This document shows, in pieces, positions 1 to 6,254 of a stretch of 34,258 nt of DNA. Origin of the DNA: a bacterium. GTDB taxonomy: Bacteria > Thermosulfidibacterota > Thermosulfidibacteria > Thermosulfidibacterales > Thermosulfidibacteraceae. Position 1 is the stretch's first letter; every line of letters begins with the position of its first letter. The translations under genes were made by a program, and so were the position numbers. The stretch is from the NCBI GenBank assembly GCA_027033775.1, contig JALVKL010000125.1, forward strand, positions 1-34,258, read 5' to 3'. The notes under the pieces are model-generated. The model saw only the letters and a program-made list of their open reading frames with translations. It had not been told where the DNA came from and did no database searches.

Positions 1-791
1 AACCGGGAGGAGTTCCATATATATTCATCTTTAGAAGTAAATACGGAAAACATGATGGCTCCAATGTTCCTACAGATACGCACTTTGTGAAACTTGTTGC
101 TGACTGGACTCCTGTTCCTAAAATTGTCACCAGCTTGAATCTCAGCTACAAATATCAGGACAATGACGATTCAGATTGGGAAGCAGACATTTATGTTGCT
201 GGCTTGAACCTATTCTTCATGCCCATGGAAAAGCTTACCTTTAACATAGGCGGTAATTACGAGTATGACACCTATGAAGCCAGGATGTGTGTTGATCTTT
301 TTGGTGGCTGAGGCGGTCACAGCTTTGTGAGGCAGGTTGCCTCACTCTGTGACAAGGTTGATTATGATGTGAAGAATGTTGTTCTTTACGCCAATTTGGA
401 CTTCCAGCCACTGGACAATTTGAAGCTTTTTGCCGACTTTAGCTACACATGGTCTAAAGCGGATGCGGACAATCCCCACTTTGGCAATCCTTGGAATGTG
501 ATAACCCTTTACGGTGGCACTCCTGATGATCCTCATCCCAGTTATAAGCCAGGTTATGATCCTTGGTTTGCTATAACCTATACCAGCAGCATGGACGATA
601 TGTCCGACTGGTATGATTTGGAGTATGAGGTCTATGAGGTCTCTGGTGGGTTTGAGTGGAACATATGGAAGAATCTTTCCGTCAAAACTGTGGCCACATT
701 TAGAAAATTCAATGATGATGAGGAGTACCTCTACGAGGACAACGACGGAAAGATCTATATCCTGAATGCCAGCCTTATTTGGAAATTCTAA
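1..791 (+). CDS. Outer-membrane beta-barrel protein (5' partial) with in-frame UGA, possible selenoprotein
   Basis: The reading frame is open from base 3 at the left edge to TAA at 789-791, about 262 codons, interrupted only by a TGA at 309-311. The protein shows amphipathic, aromatic-rich strands such as KLTFNIGGNYEY and LKLFADFSYTW separated by Asp/Asn-rich turns. It ends in WKF, the terminal Phe typical of BAM-inserted outer-membrane barrels. The character is the same before and after the TGA, and no ribosome-binding site precedes the first possible restart (GTG at 327), so a single translated product is more likely than two genes. The TGA lies in a local GG-UGA-GGH context, with Cys 7 residues before and 13 residues after; cysteines are scarce in such barrels. 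A SECIS-like hairpin follows. Alternatives are a TGG-to-TGA nonsense mutation, a sequencing error, or a decaying gene. The barrel family (porin, electron-conduit barrel or other) was not recognised. Confidence 0.75.
309..311 (+). other. In-frame UGA codon, candidate selenocysteine site
   Basis: TGA at codon 103 of the visible frame, flanked by two glycine codons on each side. It is the only stop before the natural TAA at 789-791. Reading it as Sec is an inference from the stem-loop that follows. Reading it as a mutated Trp codon (TGG) is the simplest alternative. Confidence 0.5.
316..353 (+). promoter_or_regulatory. SECIS-like stem-loop directly downstream of the in-frame UGA
   Basis: Lower stem GTCACAG (316-322) pairs perfectly with CTGTGAC (347-353). 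After an asymmetric internal loop (CTTT on the 5' side, T on the 3' side), the upper stem GTGAGGC (327-333) pairs perfectly with GCCTCAC (339-345), closing the loop AGGTT (334-338). There are 22 nt between the UGA and the apical loop. A U-rich bulge on the 5' side below an upper stem, and an apical loop with GGU near its start, are the recognised features of bacterial SECIS elements bound by SelB, as in E. coli fdhF. The structure lies inside the coding sequence, as bacterial SECIS elements do. No Sec machinery gene is in the window to support it. Confidence 0.55.
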
Positions 792-812
792 GCTCCTGCC
801 TCCGTTTCATAT

Positions 813-846
813 AAAAGCCGCCCTCTACTTCAGAGGGCGGCTTTTT
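813..846 (+). terminator. Rho-independent terminator of the barrel gene
   Basis: An 11-bp GC-rich stem, AGCCGCCCTCT (816-826) with AGAGGGCGGCT (832-842), has a five-base loop and is followed by a T run. The preceding AAA extends the pairing into the T run. It lies 22 bp after the TAA of the barrel gene and just before the tmRNA promoter. Confidence 0.92.
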
Positions 847-851
847 AATTC

Positions 852-879
852 TTGACATAAAAATCATACAAATTATCTT
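852..879 (+). promoter_or_regulatory. Probable sigma-70 promoter of the tmRNA gene
   Basis: A consensus -35 TTGACA (852-857), a 16-bp spacer and TATCTT (874-879) as -10. Transcription would start near 886, giving a 5' leader of only about seven bases before the mature tmRNA end at 893. RNase P activity would have to remove that leader. Confidence 0.6.
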
Positions 880-892
880 TTATTCTGCCTGA

Positions 893-1246
893 GGGGGCGA
901 AATGGTTTCGACGGGGATGGACGGGAGGCAGGGTAGCACGCCGGGTGCCGCCGACCCGTTACCACAGGCGGGCAAACACAAGTGCCGACGCTGAGTACGC
1001 ACTGGCTGCTTAATTAGCAGCCACAGGTTATGCGGCCTCGCCTGCCGGGCTGCATAACCTGCCGGGTAGGCAGGCTGGCTGAAGTCTCTTGCTCCGGGAG
1101 GCTTCAGCGAGAAACTCACGGAGCTGGTAGGATGTCCAACCTGCCCGTGGGTTGGCTCCTGCGAGATTCCAAACACGGGCTGAGCGTGGAGAGGCCCTGC
1201 TGGCCTGCATCTCCGGACGCGGGTTCGATTCCCGCCGCCTCCACCA
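893..1246 (+). ncRNA. ssrA: Transfer-messenger RNA (tmRNA), one-piece
   Basis: The 5' end GGGGGCG (893-899) pairs over seven bases with CGCCTCC (1236-1242), with one G-U at the third pair. A discriminator A and an encoded CCA (1244-1246) follow. The T arm is GCGGG / TTCGATT / CCCGC (1219-1235). The 5' domain has the family motif GGTTTCGACGGGGATGG. The mRNA-like part carries the tag frame at 972-1013, followed by a hairpin (GGCTGC with GCAGCC) around its stop codon. tmRNA, with SmpB, rescues stalled ribosomes and adds a degradation tag. The length of 354 nt is usual for a one-piece form, and there is no sign of circular permutation. The open frames overlapping this stretch are spurious. Confidence 0.97.
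972..1013 (+). other. tmRNA proteolysis-tag reading frame
   Basis: The resume codon GCA at 972 opens the tag ANTSADAEYALAA, followed by TAA at 1011-1013. The AxxxxxxxYALAA form matches canonical tags (the E. coli tag also ends YALAA) and should be recognised by ClpXP-type proteases. Confidence 0.93.
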
Positions 1247-1271
1247 GTTTTTATTCTTTGGAGTTCTGAAA

Positions 1272-2378
1272 ATGACCAGAAAAGATAGGATAGAAGAGTT
1301 TTTCCGCTCTCTTAAAAAGAGAAAGGCTATAGCCGAGGAGAGGTTTGAAGACATAAAGTATTACAGGCTTAAGGATGACACCAGGTCTTTCCTCAGGGGA
1401 ACAGTTTATGTGGAAGGAGATCTCATAATAGGGTACCCCAGAATACCGAGAATACTCTCTCTTTATGCTGGGGTGAAATCCAACATAAAGGAGCCTTTCT
1501 GGGTGGAGGAGAAGGCTGACGGCTATAATGTGAGGGTGGCAAAGGTTGACGATAAGATTGTTGCCTTTACAAGGGCAGGATACATCTGTCCTTTCACAAC
1601 GGATAGATTAAAGGATCTTGGGGATTTTGAGGCTTTCTTTAAAGATTATCCCCATATGGTCATAGCGGGAGAGGTGGTGGGTAAAAACACCCCATATTCC
1701 GAGCTTTATCCCGCCTATCTGGATGAGGAAATTGCCTTTTTTGCCTTTGATCTTTTCTCTAAGGATGATTGGCGTTTTGTCTCTCCAGAGGAAAAATACA
1801 AAATAATTTCAAGATACGATATCAGACAGGTGGAGCATTGGGGGCCTTTTTCATACTCTGATCTTGAAAAGGTGGTGGATGTTTTAAAGTGGCTGGATAA
1901 GAATGTTTACGAAGGTGTGGTGATAAAGGGTGCCACTGGGAGAAGGGTAAAGTATGTTCTGCCTCACATAAACATCAGGGATGTTCTCTTTTCCTCTCAT
2001 CTTATGGCGGAGCTTCCCCCTGAGTTTTACACTCAAAGGATAGTGAGGATGGTGCTTTCCTCTAAGGAGCTTGGGATTAGCCTTAACAATACCGATTTTT
2101 GCCAGCTCGGGGAGGCTTTTGTCTCGGGTTTTATGAAGGCTGTTGAGGATTACTTAAAAGATGGAAAGGTGAAATGGATTTTTGAACTCAAATTTAGGGA
2201 TCCTAAAAGGGCGCAGCTTTTTGTTGATCAGATAAACAAAACCAGTAAAACCGTTAAGGTGAAGATCTTCAGTATGGAGCCTGAGGGAGAATACTGGCGG
2301 GTTGTCCTTGAGAAAGACTTTTTAAGATCCACCGGGTATCTTGCCAGTATCTTTAGCGGAAATCTTATTTACGATTAA
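1272..2378 (+). CDS. ATP-dependent RNA ligase, archaeal Rnl3 (Pab1020-like) family
   Basis: This 368-residue nucleotidyltransferase would join RNA 5'-phosphate and 3'-hydroxyl ends through an enzyme-AMP intermediate. Motif I is KADGYNVR with the adenylated lysine at residue 81; motif III is near 132-136 (AGEVVG), motif IV EGVVIKG at 214-220, and motif V around K227 (RVKYVL). The C-terminal part fits the dimerisation and specificity domains of the Pyrococcus/Methanothermobacter enzymes, known to circularise RNA. The start is ATG 1272, with GGAG at 1260-1263, eight bases upstream; the frame is open further upstream, but that part lies inside the tmRNA. Only 25 bp separate it from the tmRNA CCA and no canonical terminator intervenes, so it may be expressed by readthrough from the tmRNA promoter. 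Its 3' end overlaps the opposing HARP gene by 14 bp. The natural substrate is unknown. Confidence 0.92.
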   Translation: MTRKDRIEEFFRSLKKRKAIAEERFEDIKYYRLKDDTRSFLRGTVYVEGDLIIGYPRIPRILSLYAGVKSNIKEPFWVEEKADGYNVRVAKVDDKIVAFTRAGYICPFTTDRLKDLGDFEAFFKDYPHMVIAGEVVGKNTPYSELYPAYLDEEIAFFAFDLFSKDDWRFVSPEEKYKIISRYDIRQVEHWGPFSYSDLEKVVDVLKWLDKNVYEGVVIKGATGRRVKYVLPHINIRDVLFSSHLMAELPPEFYTQRIVRMVLSSKELGISLNNTDFCQLGEAFVSGFMKAVEDYLKDGKVKWIFELKFRDPKRAQLFVDQINKTSKTVKVKIFSMEPEGEYWRVVLEKDFLRSTGYLASIFSGNLIYD

Positions 2379-2967
2379 ATTTTCCCTTTGTGACGGATAA
2401 AAGGGAAAAGAAGGCTCTCGGATTGAGAAGCCTTATACCCAGCTTTTCTGCCCATCTCCTCACACCTGCGTCCATGGTGATAATGGTGGCGTCAAGCTCC
2501 ATGGCTAAAAGCACTATCTCAAGGTCTTCTTTGGAGTCTATTATCCCTTCCCTTAAAGCCTGTCTGTATTTCTCCCTTAGCCGTGCTATGGTAGTCTCTT
2601 CGCTTTTTGTTTCAGCTCTTTCCCTTACAGCCTTTTCCGCTACCCTCAATCCTTTGTTTATTCTCTCTCTTATTTCGTCTATCAGCTCATAGAGAAAGGC
2701 TCCTGTTACTCTTATGTCATACTTTCTGGGAGGACGCAGTCTTATGAGGAGTTCTGTGTCAGGGGGTAGATCCTCTCCAACAAAGTGCATAAGTTCGTTG
2801 TAAACAGAAGGTGGCATAAAGAATTCTGCATACTCCAGGTTTCTTATGTATTCAAGAAATCTCAAAAAAGCCTCTCTGGGAGAGTCTCCTAAGATAGAGT
2901 AGGTTTCCGGGTTTGTAAAAATGCTGGTGTCAATAACAAACTTTTCGTATTCTCTTATGTTATGCAT
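2365..2967 (-). CDS. HARP family PIN nuclease, putative RNA-free RNase P (RNA ligase partner family)
   Basis: This 200-residue PIN-domain protein closely resembles Aquifex aeolicus Aq_880, shown to be a protein-only RNase P. Shared signatures are VIDTSIFTNPE at 11-21, FFMPPSVYNE at 49-58, RINKGLRVAE at 102-111, ARLREKYRQALREGIIDSKED at 128-148, and the C-terminal TMDAGVRRWAEKLGI. The acidic PIN residues are present at D13, D144, D148 and D166, and the Arg/Lys-rich helical region used for oligomerisation and substrate binding is intact. The family is also listed as RNA ligase partner (MJ_0950-like), which fits the Rnl3 gene lying tail-to-tail with it. It is the last gene of the minus-strand operon after acuC-like, purH and a secreted protein, 9 bp behind the latter. 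It probably cleaves 5' leaders of tRNA and tmRNA precursors. Whether it replaces or accompanies an RNA-based RNase P cannot be seen here. Confidence 0.9.
   Translation of the reverse strand: MHNIREYEKFVIDTSIFTNPETYSILGDSPREAFLRFLEYIRNLEYAEFFMPPSVYNELMHFVGEDLPPDTELLIRLRPPRKYDIRVTGAFLYELIDEIRERINKGLRVAEKAVRERAETKSEETTIARLREKYRQALREGIIDSKEDLEIVLLAMELDATIITMDAGVRRWAEKLGIRLLNPRAFFSLLSVTKGKFNRK
2380..2409. repeat. Inverted repeat at the RNA ligase / HARP convergent junction
   Basis: TTTTCCCTTT (2380-2389) and AAAGGGAAAA (2400-2409) form a perfect 10-bp stem with a 10-base loop, one base after the ligase stop and within the last codons of the HARP gene. It could form in transcripts of either strand and mark a shared 3' end. 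No clear T run follows on either strand, so terminator function is uncertain. Confidence 0.4.
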
Positions 2968-2976
2968 AACCTATTT

Positions 2977-3600
2977 TTAGTCTGGAACAGGATTTCCTGC
3001 AAGCCACTGGTAAATATTTATGAAAAATCTTTTGTTGTCGTATTGATTCTGCGGGAAAAAGGGAAGAAGAACCCCTGTGGGAAGGTAAACTCCCCTTCCT
3101 TTTCCGTATTGAAAGGCAAAGGAGACAACCTTTTGATCCTTTCTGGCAAGAAGAGGTATCTTGCCAGAAAGGTTCTTTATGTCCGGGATTCTGTACATGT
3201 AAAACTTTACCTGGGTCACTCCTTTTAACAGGGGATGGTTTGATGAGGGAAAAGCTTTCAGCACTATAGGTTCCCATCTGTTGAGGGTGGCGTATTCTAT
3301 TTGATTGTTGAAAAATATGGAAGCGCTGTCGGTTTCTTCGTCTGAACCTGCATATACGATTATTCCTTTTCCACTTTTTACCCAGTTTTTGATGAGCTTC
3401 TGAAGATCTGTAGGAATATAAGCTATGCCCACCCTTAGATCCAAAACCTGGTATATATCCGGATTTTTTGTCAAAAACTCCCATAGCTCTTTTATCTGCT
3501 CTTTGTAGGCTATAAACACCTTTACCTTAGGCAGTCTTGCTTCCTGAGAAGGGGTGAGGGCTAAAAGCAAAAGGGCTATAAGAGGTGCTATTCTCTTCAT
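2977..3600 (-). CDS. Secreted protein of unknown function, amidotransferase-like fold possible
   Basis: The 207 residues begin with a signal peptide: MKR, then a hydrophobic run APLIALLLLALT, with likely cleavage near residue 21. The mature part alternates beta strands and helices: KVKVFIAYKE, LRVGIAYIPTDLQKLIKNWVKSGKGIIVYAG, then NHPLLKGVTQVKFYMYRIP and YGKGRGVYLPTGVLLPFF. A GKGIIVYAG strand followed by NHPLLKGV is reminiscent of class I glutamine-amidotransferase-like (ThuA/DUF4159-type) proteins, but no catalytic Cys is visible, so this is only a fold guess. The ATG overlaps the purH stop by one base (TGATG), so the two are translationally coupled; HARP follows after 9 bp. The gene contains a striking internal hairpin at 3138-3172. 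I do not recognise a function. Confidence 0.8.
   Translation of the reverse strand: MKRIAPLIALLLLALTPSQEARLPKVKVFIAYKEQIKELWEFLTKNPDIYQVLDLRVGIAYIPTDLQKLIKNWVKSGKGIIVYAGSDEETDSASIFFNNQIEYATLNRWEPIVLKAFPSSNHPLLKGVTQVKFYMYRIPDIKNLSGKIPLLARKDQKVVSFAFQYGKGRGVYLPTGVLLPFFPQNQYDNKRFFINIYQWLAGNPVPD
3138..3172. repeat. Perfect 14-bp inverted repeat inside a coding sequence
   Basis: CCTTTCTGGCAAGA (3138-3151) and TCTTGCCAGAAAGG (3159-3172) are perfect reverse complements around a seven-base loop. The repeat lies within the secreted-protein gene upstream of HARP and encodes part of a -LSGKIPLLARK- segment. Neither side has a T run, so it is not a standard terminator. It could be an mRNA-processing or stabilising structure. 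Confidence 0.85.
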
Positions 3601-5081
3601 CAGTGTTTAAAATGCCTCATTCTTGTGAAGACCATTGCCAGTCCCAGTTCATCTGCCCTCTTTATCACCTCTTTGTCTCTTATGGATCCACCCGGCTGTA
3701 TAATTGCTTTTACTCCAGCTTCATAGGCTATTTCTATACTGTCGGGAAAAGGAAAGAAGGCATCAGAAGCCATAATAGATCCCTCAATGACATGGCCAAA
3801 CTCCTTAGCCTTTGATATGGCTATCTTCACTGAATCAACCCTGCTGGTCTGGCCTGCTCCTATCCCTAAGGTCTTGTTTTCGTTTGATATCACAATGGCG
3901 TTGGACTTCACATGTTTTACAACTTTGAGTCCAAAAAGCATAGCCTTCCACTCTTCTTCTGTGGGTTCTCTTCTTGTTACCACTTCTAAATTAGAATAAA
4001 GTTCTTGATCGCTGTTTTGAACAAGTAATCCCCCTGTTATCTGCTTTATATTTATCTTTTCTGTGTATCTCCACTGGGGAAGCTCTATCACCCTGAGGTT
4101 TTCCTTGGCTGAAAGTATTTCTAAAGCTTTATGACTGTAAGATGGGGCTATTACAACTTCAAAGAAGTGCTTCACCATCTCTTGGGCTGTTTCAGGATCC
4201 AGCATTCTGTTAAAGGACACGATACCCCCATAGGCAGATAGAGGATCGCATGAGAGTGCTTCTAAAAAGGCTTTTTTTAGACTTGTTGATTCAGAGACTC
4301 CGCATGGATTCGTGTGTTTTATTATGGCACATGCTGGCTCCTCAAATTCCAGTATGAGTTGATAGGCTGCATCTGCGTCGTACAAGTTGTTGAAGGACAG
4401 GGGCTTTCCTTGGTGCTGTTTTATGTTGGAAAAGCCGTTATCGTTAAGTTGATAGAAAAATCCTTTCTGATGTGGGTTTTCTCCGTATCTTAAGGTGGCT
4501 TTCTTTTGGGCTGCAAAAAGCATGTATTCTGGGAATTCCTCTTTAGAAAGCCAGCTGTATATGTGGCTGTCGTACACTGAGGTTAGCATAAAGGCTTTTT
4601 CAGCAAGTTTCTTTCTGTCCTCTAATGAAAGGCTTTTTTCTTTAAGTTTTTGGGCTACCCAATGATAGTCCTTTTGGTCTGTTATCACCACTACGCTTTC
4701 GTAGTTTTTGGCTGCTGCCCTGATGAGTGTGGGACCGCCTATGTCTATCATCTCCACAGAGGGCTTTTCTGTAAAGGGATATAGGTTTATGACCACCACA
4801 TCAATTGGCTCTATACCAAGTTCTTTAAGGGTTTCCATGTGTTTGCTGTTGTTTCTGTCTGCAAGAATTCCTGCGTGAATTTTAGGGTGTAAGGTTTTAA
4901 CCCTTCCGTCCAGAATCTCGGGATAGCCTGTGTATTCAGAGACATCGATAACTTTTATGCCCTTTTCCCTTAAAAATCTTGCCGTGTTTCCTGTGGAAAG
5001 TATCTTGTATCCTATTTCAGTCAAAGCTTTGGCAAGCTCTTCTATTCCTTCTTTATAATAAACGCTTATTAACGCCCACAT
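3600..5081 (-). CDS. purH: Bifunctional AICAR transformylase / IMP cyclohydrolase
   Basis: This enzyme catalyses the last two steps of IMP synthesis: it formylates AICAR with 10-formyltetrahydrofolate, then closes the ring. The 493 residues include the N-terminal MGS-fold cyclohydrolase domain (ALISVYYKEG at 3-12, LSTGNTARFL at 28-37, VKTLHPKIHAG at 61-71, DIGGPTLIRAAAKN at 113-126). The transformylase domain follows, with RYGENPHQ at 198-205 and the catalytic KHTNPCG at 255-261. Length is slightly below the usual 510-530 but all blocks are present. It lies 11 bp downstream of the acuC-like gene on the same strand and is coupled to the next gene by a one-base stop/start overlap, making the operon acuC-purH-secreted protein-HARP. 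Confidence 0.97.
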   Translation of the reverse strand: MWALISVYYKEGIEELAKALTEIGYKILSTGNTARFLREKGIKVIDVSEYTGYPEILDGRVKTLHPKIHAGILADRNNSKHMETLKELGIEPIDVVVINLYPFTEKPSVEMIDIGGPTLIRAAAKNYESVVVITDQKDYHWVAQKLKEKSLSLEDRKKLAEKAFMLTSVYDSHIYSWLSKEEFPEYMLFAAQKKATLRYGENPHQKGFFYQLNDNGFSNIKQHQGKPLSFNNLYDADAAYQLILEFEEPACAIIKHTNPCGVSESTSLKKAFLEALSCDPLSAYGGIVSFNRMLDPETAQEMVKHFFEVVIAPSYSHKALEILSAKENLRVIELPQWRYTEKINIKQITGGLLVQNSDQELYSNLEVVTRREPTEEEWKAMLFGLKVVKHVKSNAIVISNENKTLGIGAGQTSRVDSVKIAISKAKEFGHVIEGSIMASDAFFPFPDSIEIAYEAGVKAIIQPGGSIRDKEVIKRADELGLAMVFTRMRHFKH

Positions 5082-5092
5082 TTTTTCCTCCT

Positions 5093-6169
5093 TTAGAAGG
5101 GAAGATTTCTTTTTAAAAAGTCCACCTTTTCTTTTATATCTCGCTTTATACTATTTTTACTTCCGCTCCAGGAAGGAATATCCCTTATACCTGGTCCTTC
5201 GTAGCCCTCCATTATGGATATTCTCATGAACCATTGGGGAAGCCAATCTTCAATGGTTTGTCCCGTTATGGATGCCCAAAAGATGGTCCATATCCGTGCA
5301 ACATTTATTATATCGTAGCCTCCACCTCCTGTGATCACCATAGGGATGCCATTGAATTCTGATAACAGCTCTCCCATCTTTTCGTATATTCCTGTTGTAA
5401 GATAAAGAGAGCTTAAAGGATCGTCTTTATGGGCGTCAATACCTGCCTGAATGAAGATGATTTCTGGTTCAAATCTTTTTATTACAGGAATTATAAGCTT
5501 CTCAAAGACAAAAAGAACGTCCTCGTCCTCTGCGTATCTTGGCAAAGGGATGTTGATGTTATATCCGTATCCCTTTCCGCTACCCAGTTCATCCACTTTT
5601 CCTGTATTGGGAAATATGCCTTCTTGGTGTATGGAGACAACGAGAACCCTGTCAGTTTCGTAATACATCTCTTGGACAGCATCGCAGTGGTGTGCATCAA
5701 AGTCAAGGTAAAGCACTTTCTCTACCTTCTTTCTTGCCCTCTCAATGGCCACGATTATATCATTAACATAGCAAAAACCGTAGGCTTTATCCTTTTTTGC
5801 ATGGTGCATTCCTCCGCCTAAGTTAAAGAAAATACCGCCATTGAGGGCTAAATCTGTTGCTTTTAATGTCCCTCCAGCTGTGAGAAGGCAGAGCTCAAAA
5901 ATGCCTGGTATAGCGGGGTTTTCTTCGTTTCCAAGATTGAAGGCAGGATCCGGCTTTTCCCTTCTTAAGGCTTCCAAATACTCTTTGGTGTGGAAAACCA
6001 ATAGATCTTCAGGACTTGCCAGCTCAGGCTCATAAATTTCGTCTTGAGAAATGACCTTCATCTCTTTCATCAGCTCAAAGGCAAGTTTTATTCTTATGGT
6101 TCTTACAGGGTGGTTTCTTCCATAATCAAACTGCCAGTATTTTTCCGAAACTATAATGCCCTTTTTCAT
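5093..6169 (-). CDS. acuC: AcuC-like histone-deacetylase-superfamily deacetylase
   Basis: A zinc-dependent deacetylase of the arginase/HDAC fold, 358 residues from ATG 6169, with AGGA five to six bases upstream. Key residues are visible: the HH pair at 122-123 in GGGMHHAKKD, the zinc ligands D158 and H160 in LDFDAHH, D245 in GIDAHKDDPL, and the late GGGGYD loop. The family includes AcuC, which deacetylates acetyl-CoA synthetase, as well as acetylpolyamine amidohydrolases; the long GFCYVNDI and NTGxxxELG blocks fit AcuC best. The frame stays open to 6355, but that extension is low-complexity, overlaps the asd start region and is rejected. It is the first gene of the operon leading to purH and HARP. 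The exact substrate is inferred, not seen. Confidence 0.85.
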   Translation of the reverse strand: MKKGIIVSEKYWQFDYGRNHPVRTIRIKLAFELMKEMKVISQDEIYEPELASPEDLLVFHTKEYLEALRREKPDPAFNLGNEENPAIPGIFELCLLTAGGTLKATDLALNGGIFFNLGGGMHHAKKDKAYGFCYVNDIIVAIERARKKVEKVLYLDFDAHHCDAVQEMYYETDRVLVVSIHQEGIFPNTGKVDELGSGKGYGYNINIPLPRYAEDEDVLFVFEKLIIPVIKRFEPEIIFIQAGIDAHKDDPLSSLYLTTGIYEKMGELLSEFNGIPMVITGGGGYDIINVARIWTIFWASITGQTIEDWLPQWFMRISIMEGYEGPGIRDIPSWSGSKNSIKRDIKEKVDFLKRNLPF

Positions 6170-6188
6170 GTTTTTCCTATTTAAATGG

Positions 6189-6217
6189 TTGACTATGTTA
6201 AATTCAAGGAGTATTAG
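6189..6217 (+). promoter_or_regulatory. Candidate promoter for asd-guaB
   Basis: TTGACT (6189-6194), a 17-bp spacer and TATTAG (6212-6217) in the 85-bp gap between the divergent acuC-like and asd genes. Transcription would begin around 6224, about 30 bases before the asd ATG and upstream of its GGGGGA ribosome-binding site. Confidence 0.45.
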
Positions 6218-6254
6218 GCAGAAAAATTCTTGGTAAGGGACAGGGGGATTGGAT

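Noticed and set aside
327-791. A separate gene starting at GTG 327 downstream of the in-frame TGA
   Set aside because: No ribosome-binding sequence precedes it, it begins inside the stem-loop, and it would start in the middle of a barrel. It continues the frame of the upstream part.
1152-1271. N-terminal extension of the RNA ligase
   Set aside because: These codons lie inside the tmRNA T arm, acceptor stem and CCA. The family N-terminus and ribosome-binding site support ATG 1272.
880-1354. Several open frames on both strands over the tmRNA
   Set aside because: They are by-products of the GC-rich structured RNA gene; the translations match no family.
3138-3172. Rho-independent terminator for the purH operon
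   Set aside because: The hairpin is strong, but there is no T run on either side and it lies mid-gene with a conserved open frame continuing to HARP.
6179-6207. Minus-strand promoter TTGAAT-17-TTAAAT for the acuC-like operon
   Set aside because: Spacing fits, but the start site would fall at the ribosome-binding site about eight bases from the ATG, so it was not listed.
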